From assembly GCA_007922305.1 (NCBI GenBank), contig ML677330.1, positions 647,109 through 711,108 on the forward strand: a stretch of 64,000 bases of DNA. The letters run 5' to 3'. The DNA is from Dermatemys mawii. Lineage: Eukaryota; Chordata; Testudines; Dermatemydidae. Under the pieces are notes generated by a model. The model saw only the letters and a program-made list of their open reading frames with translations, did not search any database and was not told the origin of the DNA. Both the position numbers and the translations under genes were made by a program. Below are positions 23,599-36,535 of the stretch, piece after piece (within the stretch, counting starts at the first letter, position 1; each line of letters starts with the position of its first letter).

Positions 23599-25730
23599 AT
23601 TAGGCCACATGTAGAACCTTTCTATGGAATGAAAGCTTGGTTGTAAGAGTGCTGTAGCAAAAGTAGGAACAGCAATGAAGAGACACAACATTTGTAACAA
23701 TCTATTGCAGTTCTACAGGTTCATGTTTGTAATATTAATTTTTCTTACTTGCCAGTTCACAAAATTACTTGTTTTGAGCTTCTATATTTTATCTCAGAAA
23801 GAAACAGGCAGGAAAAACATACCCACAGTTAAATATTTTGTGTAGTTACTACGCAGGCCCACACAGTAGGCAGATTGTTGCCTAAGATTGGAACTCCACT
23901 AACTGGACAAACTTATTAAAAGCCACTCTCCTTTTTTCTCCTCACCTAGTTTCTCATACATGGGTCTGCTTTTCAAGGGGCACAAAAACCACAACCCTGC
24001 TGGCACTTTGGGTCCAACCTTGCTCCCAATGAAATCAATACAAATCTCTCAGTAACTTCAGGAGTGCAGGATCAGATTGTGGAATGTTTAATCCTGAATC
24101 TCTTTTGTGTACAGCCCTTAAGATTTCATAGGAAGGATGCTTGCCACATTGAGAGTCTGTTCTTGTCCCCGTCAATCCTCTGGTGTAAGGGACGGAGTTG
24201 CCAAAGAGACAGGTCACACTAATATGCCAGCTAGTGTATTTATTGAGGGAAGAATATGTAGGGGGGAAAAGTGCAAAAAACTGATCTCATGCTGTCATTC
24301 ACACTCAGAGGTTTCCACTTAAGAGCTATCTTGCAGCACCAGGGATCACAGTGAGCATGCTTGGAAAGAAACCACACACATGGATAGAGATACTTTCCAT
24401 GTGCAATGCTTATGCAGACAGAATACTCCTACAGGCACTCCCAGAAGTAACTTCTACACCTTCCTGGAGAAACAGCATCCTCTATCCCAACATTAGTCTT
24501 GGACAGCTAGTCACCGCAGAATGGGATAGGGCCACATCTCATGTGGTTTGTCCAATACCACAAGCAGTGCAATGACTTCCCTGATACGTGTACTACAGGA
24601 GGGTAGCAGCCAAGATCCAGGCTATACCATGCTCAGTTGGCCTCTTGGACAAAGGCAAAATCTTCAGCAAGACCTTTAAATAAGCCATCACCTCATCAGG
24701 CCAACAGTTCTGAACTATCTTCAGTCTCCACAAGGAGGACAGAACAAATTTTGAGAGTATGGAGAAAACAACTGAAAACACAAAACAATAGTTCACCCGT
24801 GAATTTACTGACTTGCTTTTTTCCTCATAATACAGATTAACACTATAGAGTACTGTTAGATTTTTGGTGGAGAGGCATATATCACACTTAGTTCAGGACC
24901 GCCTGGAGATTTACTTTTGTCTTCTACATGTGACATGAATTAGTCCCATTGCTGGGAAAGCCTGGAGTCTTTGCCTCGCTCATATTACTTTACTCTGAAA
25001 AGCTGAAGCCAGCAAAATCACATACATTTTATTACATCAGAACAATGAATAAATATAATATTCTATTATTCTGTAATAGCCTATATTACAAAATTTTAAG
25101 TCTCTTCTAGACTTTTTTTTAAAAAAGTGAGAGGCATTTACTTCATTCCCCACATCTTAAGCATTGATACAAACAATCTTGTATTCCTGAATCTCTAAGG
25201 TAAAATAGACACTGAGGCACATTAAAAGTAGAACAAAAGCCTTCATTGTAAGGCATGCTTAATGAGACAGAATAAATGTCACCTATTTTTTCTGATACTT
25301 TATAATCTGCCACAATTACAGTAACTTTCAAAATGAGATTTTTAATCTAGAGGAAAGCTGCTAAAGCGGTTAGTATGGTAGTAATCTTTTCCTTGGACTG
25401 AAAATATCTAATAAAGAGAAATAACGTAAGGCTCTCCTCAGTAATTCAACATATTTCTAAACTAGTCTCTGTACTAATCTGAGTTAAAATTAACATTTGA
25501 AAATGTGCTTCAAAGACTTTTGAGACAAGCAATTTTGCTTCAGCAGAGTAACAAAAAGCAAGTGAAGCTGGAAACAGATTACCAGCCATAAAATATAGAT
25601 GGCACATTTTCTTCACTAATGCTGCATAATCACTCCATGCTGTTCCCAAGAACTTTCTTTACCAGTAGAGCTACAGTGGGAGTATGTTAATATAAAACTC
25701 CAACACTGGTTATGATACTTCAGACTGCTA
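23599..25730. other. Intronic, no recognised feature
   Basis: Part of FAM241A intron 1. No frame above 83 codons, no recognised domain, only weak old-repeat character. Confidence 0.5.
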
Positions 25731-25736
25731 AAGAAA

Positions 25737-26224
25737 CATTAATAAATAAAGGTGAGGCAGAGTTACGACCCTGTCCAAACTGTCCTGACCCAGCCAATAC
25801 ACTGAGATTATCCACGATTGGAGAGGCTGGAGTCTGACCCTGAGTCTTGCACCACACAGGTACAAGAGGTGATGTGTTCTAGAAGTTTCAGGCAATTCCT
25901 GTGGAAGTGGGAAACTGCCTGAGACTTTGAATGATTTCACCCAGGGCCTGAAGCTTCACTTCTGGGAGGAATGCCCTGGCATGTGTCGAGTCCAGCACCG
26001 CCCCCTATGAACGCTATCCACTGAACATGGGACAGAGTCAATTTCCCCACATTTAGGATAAGGCCCAGTCCATCAAACGTTGTTCTTATGAATTTGACTT
26101 GTGCCTCTACTTGAGCCCTGGAATGGCCCTTGATCAGCCAGTCGTTGAGATCCGGGAACATCTGTACCTGGCGCCTGTGTAGGAATGTGGCCACCAGCGT
26201 GTATATGTATATTCTATATTTCAA
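25737..26224 (-). pseudogene. DIRS-type retrotransposon reverse transcriptase remnant
   Basis: On the minus strand one frame reads VATFLHRRQVQMFPDLNDWL, with DLNDWLIKG replacing the catalytic YLDDWL box. It continues HSRAQVEAQVKFIRTTFDGL-GLILNVGK. A second frame adds AFLPEVKLQAL and then ARLRVRLQPLQSWI...DSLDRVVTLP. This order is that of DIRS-family RT and RNase H. At least one frameshift near 25990 and the lost first Asp of the active site show it is dead. DIRS elements use a tyrosine recombinase; none is visible here. Confidence 0.8.
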
Positions 26225-26229
26225 AATCC

Positions 26230-27410
26230 TAAACTAAAGCATCTTAAGAGCTCATCCCCAAAACATTTAAACATTACTGGCTAGGGAGCAAAACTGAAGG
26301 AATTACCAGTATTTGACTGACCATTTCCCAAAAAACAATTCTCAGTTTCTACCTAGGAAGGTTGCTTGTAAATATCCACGCTCAGCACATTGCAGAGATG
26401 ACATGGTATTTTAAAAACGAACATAATTTTCTAGGATCTTCAATACTCTTGCTTCCTTAGTACGCTGGATTTTTTTTAAAACATGGACCTTTATTTGCCC
26501 AAAGAATGCCAATAATTTTATTCAATGTTAAAAAAGGAAAATCTTCCAGGAATAGGAAAAGGCAGCAACATTAATCTTTAACTGGTATTATTATTTTAAC
26601 CGCTTCCATCATTCTCTACAATGACAACTAATTCCATTGCTGTTTACCTGATGACTGTAGAAATCATTCTCCCTTTTAAATGTAAAAACTGTTGCAAAAT
26701 ACTTACAGAAAAGATTTCCTAAATATTTAATCCACTCCATTGAATTCACTATACAGAACTATCCTTTTGAGCATATAGGCCCCAATCCTGAAAGATTTAA
26801 GCATTTGCTTAACTTCACTGGAACTATTCAGAGTACACTAAGGCCTGGAAAGTCAGAGAAAGTACCAACAAAGAACAGTCAAACCTCCTAAGAAAACCAA
26901 TGTGTACACTGCAGTTTATTGAACCATCTTGTGTCTTTTATTGTAGAAACAATATTCACAGTGGTAGAATATACTCTCAAAAGCTGCTGTGGTTATCCAA
27001 CATTTCACCTTGCTTCAGCATTTAATCACCTAAAAAACCTGTCTGTTGCTAGTAACTGAGCTTCACAATTACATTTTCTCCAGTAGATAACACTATCTTT
27101 CCTAAAACCTGTATACTTCTGTGCCAAGTTTTTAAACAGGATCTTAACTAGACATCACTATCAGCTCAGTCTTATGATATTTTTGCAGTTGCTTATCTCT
27201 AGGGAACAGAAGAACACTATAAAAACATGCTGTTAAAATATTTTAGGAAATTTTCTTATATTGGCACACCCAGTTATCCAGGCAAGGTCTGTCAAACACT
27301 TTTGAAGAATTAGTATAACCTTTTGCTTTGTGCTCTCTAGAGCTTCTAATTTAATGTAGTGGCAGTGATCAACTGTATTAAAAACAGCCTGCATAAAATT
27401 TTCAAAAGCC
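26230..27410. other. Intronic, no recognised feature
   Basis: AT-rich intronic DNA. A short old-repeat block (CCCCAATCCTGAAAGATTTA, about 26780) is the only structure noted. Confidence 0.45.
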
Positions 27411-27414
27411 CCTA

Positions 27415-27700
27415 TATGGTTTAGGAGCTTAAGTCCCATTTTCAAAAATCATTAGGCACTTAAGAGGCTATGGGCTTGTCTAAACGAACGATTAGTCCGT
27501 GGTATGATGAGGTGTAAATCTATCCCACATGAAGTTGCCGTGCACTAAGTGTCCATGTACACCCTGTCACCAAATACTAAAAGTTCCCTCATGCACTTTG
27601 ATGTAACCTGCTATGAAGTAGGAGGGTTTTGGCACAAATCACACTTACAATAGGTCGTTTGCTGCTAAATCACTAAAGCACTTTTGAAAATCTCCCCCTT
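27415..27700. mobile_element. Nested palindromic MITE pair, second instance
   Basis: Outer left arm TTAGGAGCTTAAGTCCCATT-TTCAAAAATC (about 27420) and outer right arm CACTTTTGAAAATCTCCCC (about 27680). Between them is an element starting GGGCTTGTCTAAACGAACGA (about 27472). The same outer and inner families occur in the same arrangement at 14263-14640. Confidence 0.6.
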
Positions 27701-30700
27701 ATCGAATTAGCTGTTCTGAAATTGCTTTACATAAAGACTAATACAAGTAGGTGATGATTGTACGAGGATTAAATCAGAACACTTAACCTTGGTGTCACAA
27801 ATGTGCTTGTATTTCAAGCTAGAATGTCCATACATCTTTGTATCCACTCAGTATAAAAAATAATTTGAAGTCTCTCTATATTTTACTTGTGGCAAGTTTG
27901 CCATGCCATTCACAGATTTGCAAGACTGGTGGCTGTCTATTTTCAGGAAAGCACATGACAACCTTGTGGTTTACATACTGTTAGTAAGCAACAAACTGTT
28001 TCTAACTAAAATGGTCTCTCTCCCCACCATCTAATCCTGAATAGGGAGCCAATGATATGGATAATCATTTTATCCATTTAAAGAGTCAGTATTATACATT
28101 ATAGAACATTAAAACATGATAAACTCCCAAATAAAATTTAGGCATAAAAATCCCACAATGAAATATGATTCAAGCACATTAAAACAAGATTGAGGAAACT
28201 TAGCTTTGAACTTTTACTTCTAAATAGTTTAAGACAGATTACTGTATAAATCTAAGACTAACAATGTTATTTGCAAATACCTCTTTTCCAATTTTCTCAA
28301 TTCTGTAAAGTGCTGTGTGACCACTGTTCCTACTGAAGTTATTATGTGCAGCACTACAGTGTTAAGTCACAGGGAGTTTCAGTGATACTACTCGCTACTC
28401 ATAAGTAAGGATGGCAGAATTGGACATATAGGAAATACATAACTTTTCAAGCTCAGGAAGTTAGTTCTTTCTATTGCACATTGCAGAGTGGAGTACACTA
28501 ATATAAAGGGGCATTCATTTTTCACTTTCTGTTACCTACAAAACAGGTTTGCTAGAGGGCATCAACAATGAACAGAAGAGAAATCAGATGAATTAAGATA
28601 ACTAACTTCAACAGAGCATTGCAGCAACAATTATGGTTGGTATTACAGCTTTAGTGTAAGTCCCTGCTTTGAGACATTTCAGTTTCTGAAGAAACACAAT
28701 TTAGCCCAGTCTATACCATGTCTGTTTCTTAGGCTTTCCACTGCTGTGGGAAGGGTCAGGATTTCAACCTGTTTCCAAACATAACTTTGAATAACAACAA
28801 CAACATATTATTACTACTTATTATTATTATTTTACTTGGTTAAACACAATGATTTGGCTCAGAGTTAACCAGTAAGGATATTTTTGCTTTTCTTATTTTC
28901 CTCCCTCTTCTCTCATTAAGTTAGAATGTAGCATCATACAGGAAATGTAGTAACCTTTCATCAAATGTTGGGTTTTATGAAAGTTTGGTTTTATAAAGTA
29001 TTTTGGGTAAATATGATGCCAATCTTGCTGTTCGCCAACCAGAAGAACGTACCACATGCACAACTCCCATTGACTTTCACTGAAGTTTAACATGCAGATT
29101 AATGGCAGAATGCAGCCCGCAGACTCAAAAACTGATGATTAGTACCTTTGACCTTGCAGTTCTAATTGACAATATAGATTTTGATATTGAGGCAATAGAA
29201 TACTGGGCAGAAAAACAGTAAACATCTAAACTGCTTTCGGCAAAATAACCAGGTTCATTTCCCTAGAACAATGTTTATTATTCTGGATATAAATTAAAAG
29301 GCTAATAGATGGAAAGCAAATGAGGAACAGTTAAACAGTGCTTTCAGATGATAGAACAAACGATGAGCAATATGAGAAACAGATTTCCCATACAGGAAAA
29401 TTGCCAAGACCACCAGTATTTCTGGAAATAGTATCCATTAAAGATTTCTTTTCTAAATTTAAACAGGGAATTTCAACAAAGCACATGTTGTGGTATTAGC
29501 ACAGAATGATATCTGGGTTCAGTGTTCATCACAGTAAAAATATATAAACATCTTTCATATTTTGAAAGTGAATATGCTTTTTAAAAAAGTGAGACCTACT
29601 TGAGCACACTATGAAAACCGTCATATCTTAGTCATATTACAGCCCTGTTGATGTCACATTTGATAACAAATGCCAACAAGATCACCATCAGCAGCAATAA
29701 GCTTTAAAATGCCAGCAGAAGTTTTAAATACGTTTTATATTAATGTGTTGCCTGCCTTGGATACTGAAATTCTCTAGCTATATAACAGGTACAACCCTGA
29801 CAAAAGTAGTGTAACTTTCCATACATCATTCACAAATGTGCTTCAGTCCTAACCTGGAAAGAACACTCTAAGAGCAAGAATGTAGTTAATTTTCCATGTT
29901 GATTTAAATTCTTGGCCTTTCTGTGTGTGGATCTATTTTCAGGAAAGGGACCTAAGTTGTCCTCAAATATCTAATAATTTGCCTCTGCACACAGCATGAT
30001 CACGGTCTCTTAACTCTAGTGACTCTCAGCTTTGGAATTCATGTCCCTTGGTCTGAAATAACCAGAATTTGCTGATGTTAGAGAATGCTACAAATTTCTT
30101 CTATTTCCTCTACCTTTTAGCCAAGGGTAGATGACTTAGGTTGGGTGTGAGCTATTTTATGTTTTTAAATATCCTTTTTGTTAGCCTTGTTTTAGTATGC
30201 TGGATTAGTTGCAAAGTTTGCTAATTGTGTTTTAAAATTTGTTACAGGAACCAAGAGTTTAGTATTTGGGCTTTTAATTTACATATAATTCAGAAGAAAT
30301 AAGATACAAAGGCCTGAACAACCAGAAATAAAACCTAAGTAGCAATAAGTGATTTGTTTTTATAGAAGGAGAAACAAGAGCAAACAAGAATAAATTTGTA
30401 AGGCTGACCAAAGCGATAAGGAATAAACTAACAATGAAAAGAAAAGCAACTGCCGTGCAAAAGTTGTAGTCAGCTGTTATGGCAACTGAAGTTCAAATAC
30501 GATGATGCAAACCATAGGAAAAAAGAAATCTAAGAGCACTGCCTCGAGTTGTTATGGCAACTGAAATCTCAGTACAGCAAACAAGTTAACACTATCCACA
30601 ATTTTGAATTCCTGCACATTCAGATCTTTGTGAAATAGTATACTATAATGAACTTGGATTAAAATAATATTTTATGAAAACACAAAGTTAGACCTGCCCA

Positions 30701-32950
30701 GCCCACCTTATGATTTATCATCATGTTTCAACAAATAAAACATTAAAAATAAGACAAAAACAAAACAGGAAATTTTAAGGCAGCAAGAAAGAAAACTATT
30801 TTAGAAGTTGTGCTCCATGTTTCTCTTTTAGATGCATCTTCCTTCTCTTTCAAACTATAAGATGTCTCTATTGCTATCATTAGAAATGTATCCCATATGT
30901 ATTATTTTACATATATATTTGACTTCAGCCCCTTTTTGCACCTGTCCTTTCTTTATGAAGCTTTTTCTTGTATTTAAAGATGTCCAAATATGCTTGAGGC
31001 ATCTAATCACCTCAGGATTTTGTTTTTCTTTTAACGCTGTCAACTTTACACAGCAGCACTCTAAGCTAAAGGAAAGAATTACAATTTAGCATTTATGTAT
31101 CCTGGCACTGATCTATTCTCAAATTCAAATGATAAAAGGAACAGTGGACAACGTCTCCTTAAGTGTATGGAAAAAGCAATAATCTGCAGAAGTTTACTAC
31201 GAAAGTGAACAGAACATGTTAACACGTAGCACCCTATTCAGTTGTGAGAGGAAAAAAACCTCACTGCAGTAAACGTGTGGCTACAATCACTGAAACCTTG
31301 TTGAGGAAGCTACAGAGCAGTGTATTACTATATAGATAGCAGCCTCTTCTGTAGAGATCCAAGACATGCGATACAGCAAACTTATTTGAGACCATTACAG
31401 TCACAGATGAAGCCTCCACTCCCTTTGCAGCTGTCCCTCTGCATGCTTAGGAATCTACTGAAAAGTACAAATCCCACACTTAAGTGTGTATATAGTTTTA
31501 TAATAAATTACTGCTACCCATTTGTTTTCTGTAGTAAATTGAAATATGCCCAAAACAACCTTCCAGATTTAAACACCCTTTAATCCTCCCACCCCCAAAA
31601 AAGTGTTATTTGGGGAAAAAAAACCCACCACATTTCAGAGGAGGGAGAAACTAGACTGGACTACTGTCCAGAAAACTATTTAATATATAAAGGCCCAGTT
31701 CTTCCCTCAGACATACTTGTACAAATACAATTGTCAACTATTACAGTTACACTGATGTAATTTACAGCAAAACTGGGCTATAAACGACTGTTCCAATATG
31801 TAATGCTGTATAAGTTCTACTGAATTCCCCCTTTTCCCTGCCACTCCTGAATCCCATCTTAAGAATAAATAATCAGGACACCAGAATTTCGGTAGAAATT
31901 CTGTAAAATTAAGTAGCATTCAATTAGTGGAAAATATGTATGAGGACATATCATTTTCACCAATTTTTCAGTGCTATAATTCTGTCTATGTGCATAATTG
32001 CCAAGAAATCAAGGTCCCCTGTTGACCGAAAGACCCCTTTGAAGAATTCCAGCCGTAGACCCTTAAACTAAAAATAACTTTAAAATGTACTTTGGAAATG
32101 TTCCATTCAAAACTTTTAAAAGATGTCTGAGTAAATACAGTATTAATTGGGCAGAGAGATAGACCGATATACTGCAGACAAGAAAGACAGAAACGGTTAG
32201 GTTTTATATTTAACTGGGTCTGGAATAAACCAGAAATAGTACTTGAGGCACCACAATTTCTATTCTTAAGGGTAGAAGTTTGCTTTCGAGAACATGCTGA
32301 TCCTCCGGTAATTTATGATTTAAATGATGTGGTCATTGCCTCTGGTAGAGAGAGGAAAACTATCAGTGTCCATTGACCCTTCAGTTCTGTGAATGACGAA
32401 ATGTCTAAGAGCGAGCTGACACAACACTGGCCTCTGTCAAGTTGACATGAGTTGGAGACAGCAAGATAAGAGTGAACTTTAAACAGCAGAGACCTATAAA
32501 ATAGCCTGGAAGGTAGAGGTTGCCAGTGCCGCTATCATGCAGAGGCAATATGTATACGTCACCCTACCTCTAAATGGAACACTGATTTTATGGAATCGAT
32601 GCATTTCCCACAACACCACACTCTTTGACTTAGCCTCTGTTCTTTCCATACGGGACAAATACTTGTAGCACAGCTTGTTGAAATATTTTTAAAAAATTTC
32701 AGAACTTCAAAACCTAAACAGGCTGACTAAATAATAGCTGAGTTTATAACCTGAAATATCTCTGGCTCTAAAAAAAAAAGTTCTCCAAGGAAAACACCAA
32801 GAAGAAACATGCTTCTAGAAACAAAATACTGTTAAAAATGACGTGCTACAGGTGTGTTCCTGGACCAGTTAACTACTCTATGTGCATAAATGCCACACAT
32901 TAATTCTTGCATTTACACCAAATACCATGTTTGGGAGGAAGTCAGATTTT
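27701..32950. other. Intronic, largely free of recognised repeats
   Basis: Over 5 kb of AT-rich intron with no gene and few recognisable repeats, apart from a short ATT-rich stretch near 28808-28835. This is the longest repeat-poor part of the intron. Confidence 0.45.
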
Positions 32951-32954
32951 TGGC

Positions 32955-33190
32955 TTAGTTGTCTGCACGGCCGCTCGAACTTCTTTGCTGCCCCAAGCAA
33001 AATAACACACAAAGAAACGAGCGCCACCCCAATGGAGCAAAAGGAAAAAAAAACAAACCCCGAGCGCCACCCCACCGGAGGGGGATGGGGAAAACCGTGA
33101 GTGCCGCCCCACCGCCCCGAGTTTGCCACTGCTTAGAAGGCGCCACCCAAAGCATGTGCTTGGTGGGCTGGTGCCTGGAGCTAGCCCTGG
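32955..33190 (-). repeat. Interspersed repeat 'GGCTAGCTCCAGGCACCAG', copy 2
   Basis: Reverse-oriented relative of 1798-1975. Contains TTTGCTGCCCCAAGCAAAAT and GGGCTGGTGCCTGGAGCTAG, plus GCGCCACCCC units in between. Frames of about 85 codons on both strands are repeat-derived. Confidence 0.65.
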
Positions 33191-34023
33191 TTGTCTGGAT
33201 GTCCAAGAAAACTTAGGCTTGTGATCATGTGGCTGAGCTAAAGGAGAAGCCGCTTACACCGCATTACACTTAACCAAGGGTGAAAATCCTGGTCTTAGTG
33301 AGGTCAATGGGAATTTTGCAATTGATTTCAATGGGGCCAGAATTTCATCCCAGGTATATTAGTAACAGAAGACTTTAAACCTGAACTAATGTGAGCAGAC
33401 ACAAAGAAATCTGCTGATGAAATCTGCATGACATGCTTTTTTCCTCCCTTTACAATACAGTATTTTTCTGGTTTGATGATAAAAGACATTTAGAATCTAC
33501 AACTCTTAATGTAGGTTTTAGTTTTAGTTTGGGTAAACCAACATGGTGTCTGCCACTCTGTAACACTTTTATCCATAAAAGGCATTTATAGTTCTATGCT
33601 AGTTAACAATGCAAAGTTTGTTTGCTAGCCTCATCTTTTCTCTCATACAATACATACAGAACATAATATGACCTATAGCCCTTGTCTACATGGGAAAGAT
33701 TTTTAATATGTTTTTCCACTATAACAAGCAGAACAGCTATAGTAAAAAAGGGGGTTCATCCTGCCTTGTTTATTCTAGGTTAAGCTATTTCTCTTGAGTC
33801 ACTGTGATCCACACAGTTCTCTGCTTTTTCAGAATAACTAAGCATTCTGTGCAGACATCACCTGATGCAATGTTTTACCACTAGGCACTAGTGGCTATAC
33901 ACACTGGTTTTTCTCAGAGTGCATTGTGGAGTGTCTATCAAAACCTACTTGAATTTTGCACTTACTCTCAAACTAAATATCTCCCATAATTCCTCTCCTA
34001 GCACCCCATAATTAATCTGTATT

Positions 34024-35320
34024 TTGCGACCCAGCACCATTTTTGAACTATCAGGCAGCAGCCGGAACATTGCTAAGTTCCGCAAGTCCTACTTCTTGCT
34101 CAGCCAATCTCTAAGACAAGAAAGTTTGTTTACATTTATAGGAGATAATGCTGCCCTCTTCTTATTTACCTCACCAGAAAGTGAGAACAGGCATTTGCAT
34201 GTCACTTCTTTAGCTGGCATTGAAAGGTTTTCTAAGTGCCAGATATGCTAAACATTCATATGCCCCTTCAAGCTTCGGCCACCATTCCAGAGGACATACT
34301 TCCATGCCGATGATGCTCATGAACAAATAATGAATTACATTTTTGACTTAACTCCTCAGGGGAAAATTGTATGACCCCTGCTCTGTTTTACCCACATTCT
34401 GCCATATATTTCATGTTATAGCAGTCTCGGATGACGACCCAGCACATGTTGTTCATTTTAAGAATAGTTTCGCTGTAGATTTGACAAAATGCAAAGAAGG
34501 TACCCATGTGAAATTTCTAACGATTAGCTACAGCACTCAACCCAAGGTTTAAGAATCTGAAGTGCCTTCCAAAATCTGAGAAAGAAGAGGAGTCGAGCAT
34601 GCTTTCAGAAGTCTTAGAAGAGCAACACACTGAGGCGGAAACTACAGAACACAAATCACCAAAAAAGAAAATCACCCTTTTGCTGGTGGCATCTGATTCA
34701 GATAATGAAAATGAACATGCATCGGTCCACACTGCTTTGGATTGTTATCGAGCAGAACCCTCATCAGCATGGATGCATGTCCCCTGGAATGGTGGTTGAA
34801 GCATGAAGGGACATAAGAATATTTAGCACAACTAGCATGTAAATATCTTGCGATACTGGCTACAACAGTACCATAAGGACACCTGCTCTCACTTTCAGGT
34901 GACATTGTAAACAAGAAGTGGGCAGTATTATCTCCTGCAAATGTAAACAAGCTTTTCTGAGCAACTGGCTGAACAATAAATAGGATTGAATGGACATGCA
35001 GAATCTAAAATTTTACATTGTTTTATTTATGAATGCATTTTTGGTACATAATTCTATATTTGTAAGTGCAACTTTCATGATAAAGAGATTGCAGTATAGT
35101 ACTTATAGTGGGTGAATTGAAAAATACTATTTCTTTTGTTTTTTTACAGTACAAATACTTGTAATAAAAAAATTATAAAGTGAGCACTGTACACTTTGTA
35201 TGCTGTGTTGTAACTGAAATCAATATGTTTGAAAATGTAGAAAACACCCAAAAATATTTAAATAATGTTGTTCTACTAATTGTGCGATTAAAAAAATTAA
35301 TTGCTTGACAACCTTAGTAA
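34024..35320 (+). pseudogene. hAT transposase C-terminal remnant with 3' end
   Basis: Plus-strand frames carry the C-terminal part of a hAT transposase: STQPKV then (shifted) RFKNLKCLPKSEKEEESSML, EVLEEQHTEAETTE...KKKITLLLVASDSDNENEHA and DCYRAEP. The dimerisation block is still readable with stops near 34830-34960 (LARKYLA-, SLSGDIVNKK- and LSPANVNKL-like). An AT-rich 3' UTR follows, and the 3' terminus GCGATTAAAAAAATTAATTG-CTTGACAACC is at about 35284-35313. Multiple stops and frameshifts mark it as dead. The 5' part holds an inverted copy of the C-terminal region (see the next entry). Confidence 0.8.
34083..34988. repeat. Large inverted repeat inside the hAT remnant
   Basis: Arm 1 at about 34083-34320 matches the reverse complement of arm 2 at about 34755-34988, each roughly 235 bp. 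Landmarks in arm 1: GTTTACATTTATAGGAGATA, AGAAAGTGAGAACAGG, CCACCATTCCAGAGGACAT. Arm 2 has the inverse of each (CAGGAGATAATACTGCCCAC, GAAAGTGAGAGCAGG, CCACCATTCCAGGGGACAT when reversed). The spacer of about 435 bp holds transposase coding sequence. Confidence 0.85.
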
Positions 35321-36180
35321 TAATCTGATAAAGGCTAATCTATTTTATAGAATGGGATAGGGAAATAAAAGGAGTTTCAGTTTTGTTAGGTTCTCTGGGT
35401 CCATTAGTGCTATGGAACAATGCATTTTTCTGTTTAATAACAATCAGTATTTAGTATGCAAGGAAATTAACATGAGAGATCACTGGTTCTCACATATGAA
35501 AATGACCTACAGACAGTGTTTCTGAGGGGGATAAATCCTCCATCACTCCATACACGTAATGCATCTGTCAATTATGAAATACAACATGTGAGTGGGAAAG
35601 TGTGTTTTCTGGAACCCCGCAGTACTTATTTTACTACCAGGAGCATGAGAGTAGATTACTCTTATCTTAGCATATATAATTACAAAGGATATTAGTCATA
35701 AAATTATCCCATCCCTTTTTAAATCCAGTCAGAACAGTAATTAACTAAGACCTCCTGCAACAATGAATTTCACAGTGTGACTATACATTATATGAAATGG
35801 CATTTCGTTTTATTTTTTTTAAATTTACCTATCATTAATCTCACTGAGCCCTTACTGATAATATTAACAGGCTTAAATAGAATTTTAAAAGTCTAAGGGT
35901 TTGGGATTTCTTACACAGACTGATATCCCAATGAAAAGAGTACTATTACTCAACAGGTAGGTAAATATTACAGGAGCTTATGACTGAAACAATTAGAGGA
36001 GGCTTTAGTAATAATAATTACTAAGGAGAAAGTGTATTATTTTAGCACAAACCCATTAGGTATGACTCTACACAAGTTGGGTCCGTACCAAGTGGATGTG
36101 GAAAAACATGATGAGATTAAGAGCTGGGGCCAACTAAAAGCTTTCATGAAGGCTTTGGGTCAGAATTTGCTCTCATATAC
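35321..36180. other. Intronic, no recognised feature
   Basis: AT-rich intron without gene or bounded repeat. Confidence 0.5.
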
Positions 36181-36189
36181 AACTGGTAT

Positions 36190-36245
36190 TAGTCCAGTGT
36201 AACTCCACTGAAGTCAGTGGATTTACACCAGTGTAAATGAGCAGA
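36190..36245. repeat. Short palindromic repeat, CCAGTGTAACTCCACTGA core
   Basis: CCAGTGTAACTCCACTGAAG is followed by its near inverse TCAGTGGATTTACACCAGTG. Fragments with a related GAAGTCAATGG core occur near 33300, 49850, 55040 and 55840. Old MITE family. Confidence 0.55.
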
Positions 36246-36475
36246 AACTGGCCCTTTATTTCTCCTTTTGCACCATGAAGCCTTTCCTCTTCTTTAAATA
36301 GCAGAGCAAGATTTGCTTTTAAGACAGGAAAATGGAACATAGAAAATGCATTCTGTCAACAGCTTGTTCATGAACTACATAGGACTTCACGGTCATTTAA
36401 TGAACCAGGCTGTGAGAATAAACATGACAACACAATTAGGCAGCTATCAATGCTTCAGTTTGATCTCTTTAGAAC

Positions 36476-36535
36476 ATGTGTGGGCAAACTATGGCCTATG
36501 GGCCATTTTAATCCAGCCCTCGAGCGCCCGCCTTC
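36476..36535. repeat. hAT-like terminal fragment
   Basis: TGTGGGCAAACTATGGCCTA-TGGGCC, the same terminus type as at 3932 and 48885. Only the end is present. Confidence 0.5.
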
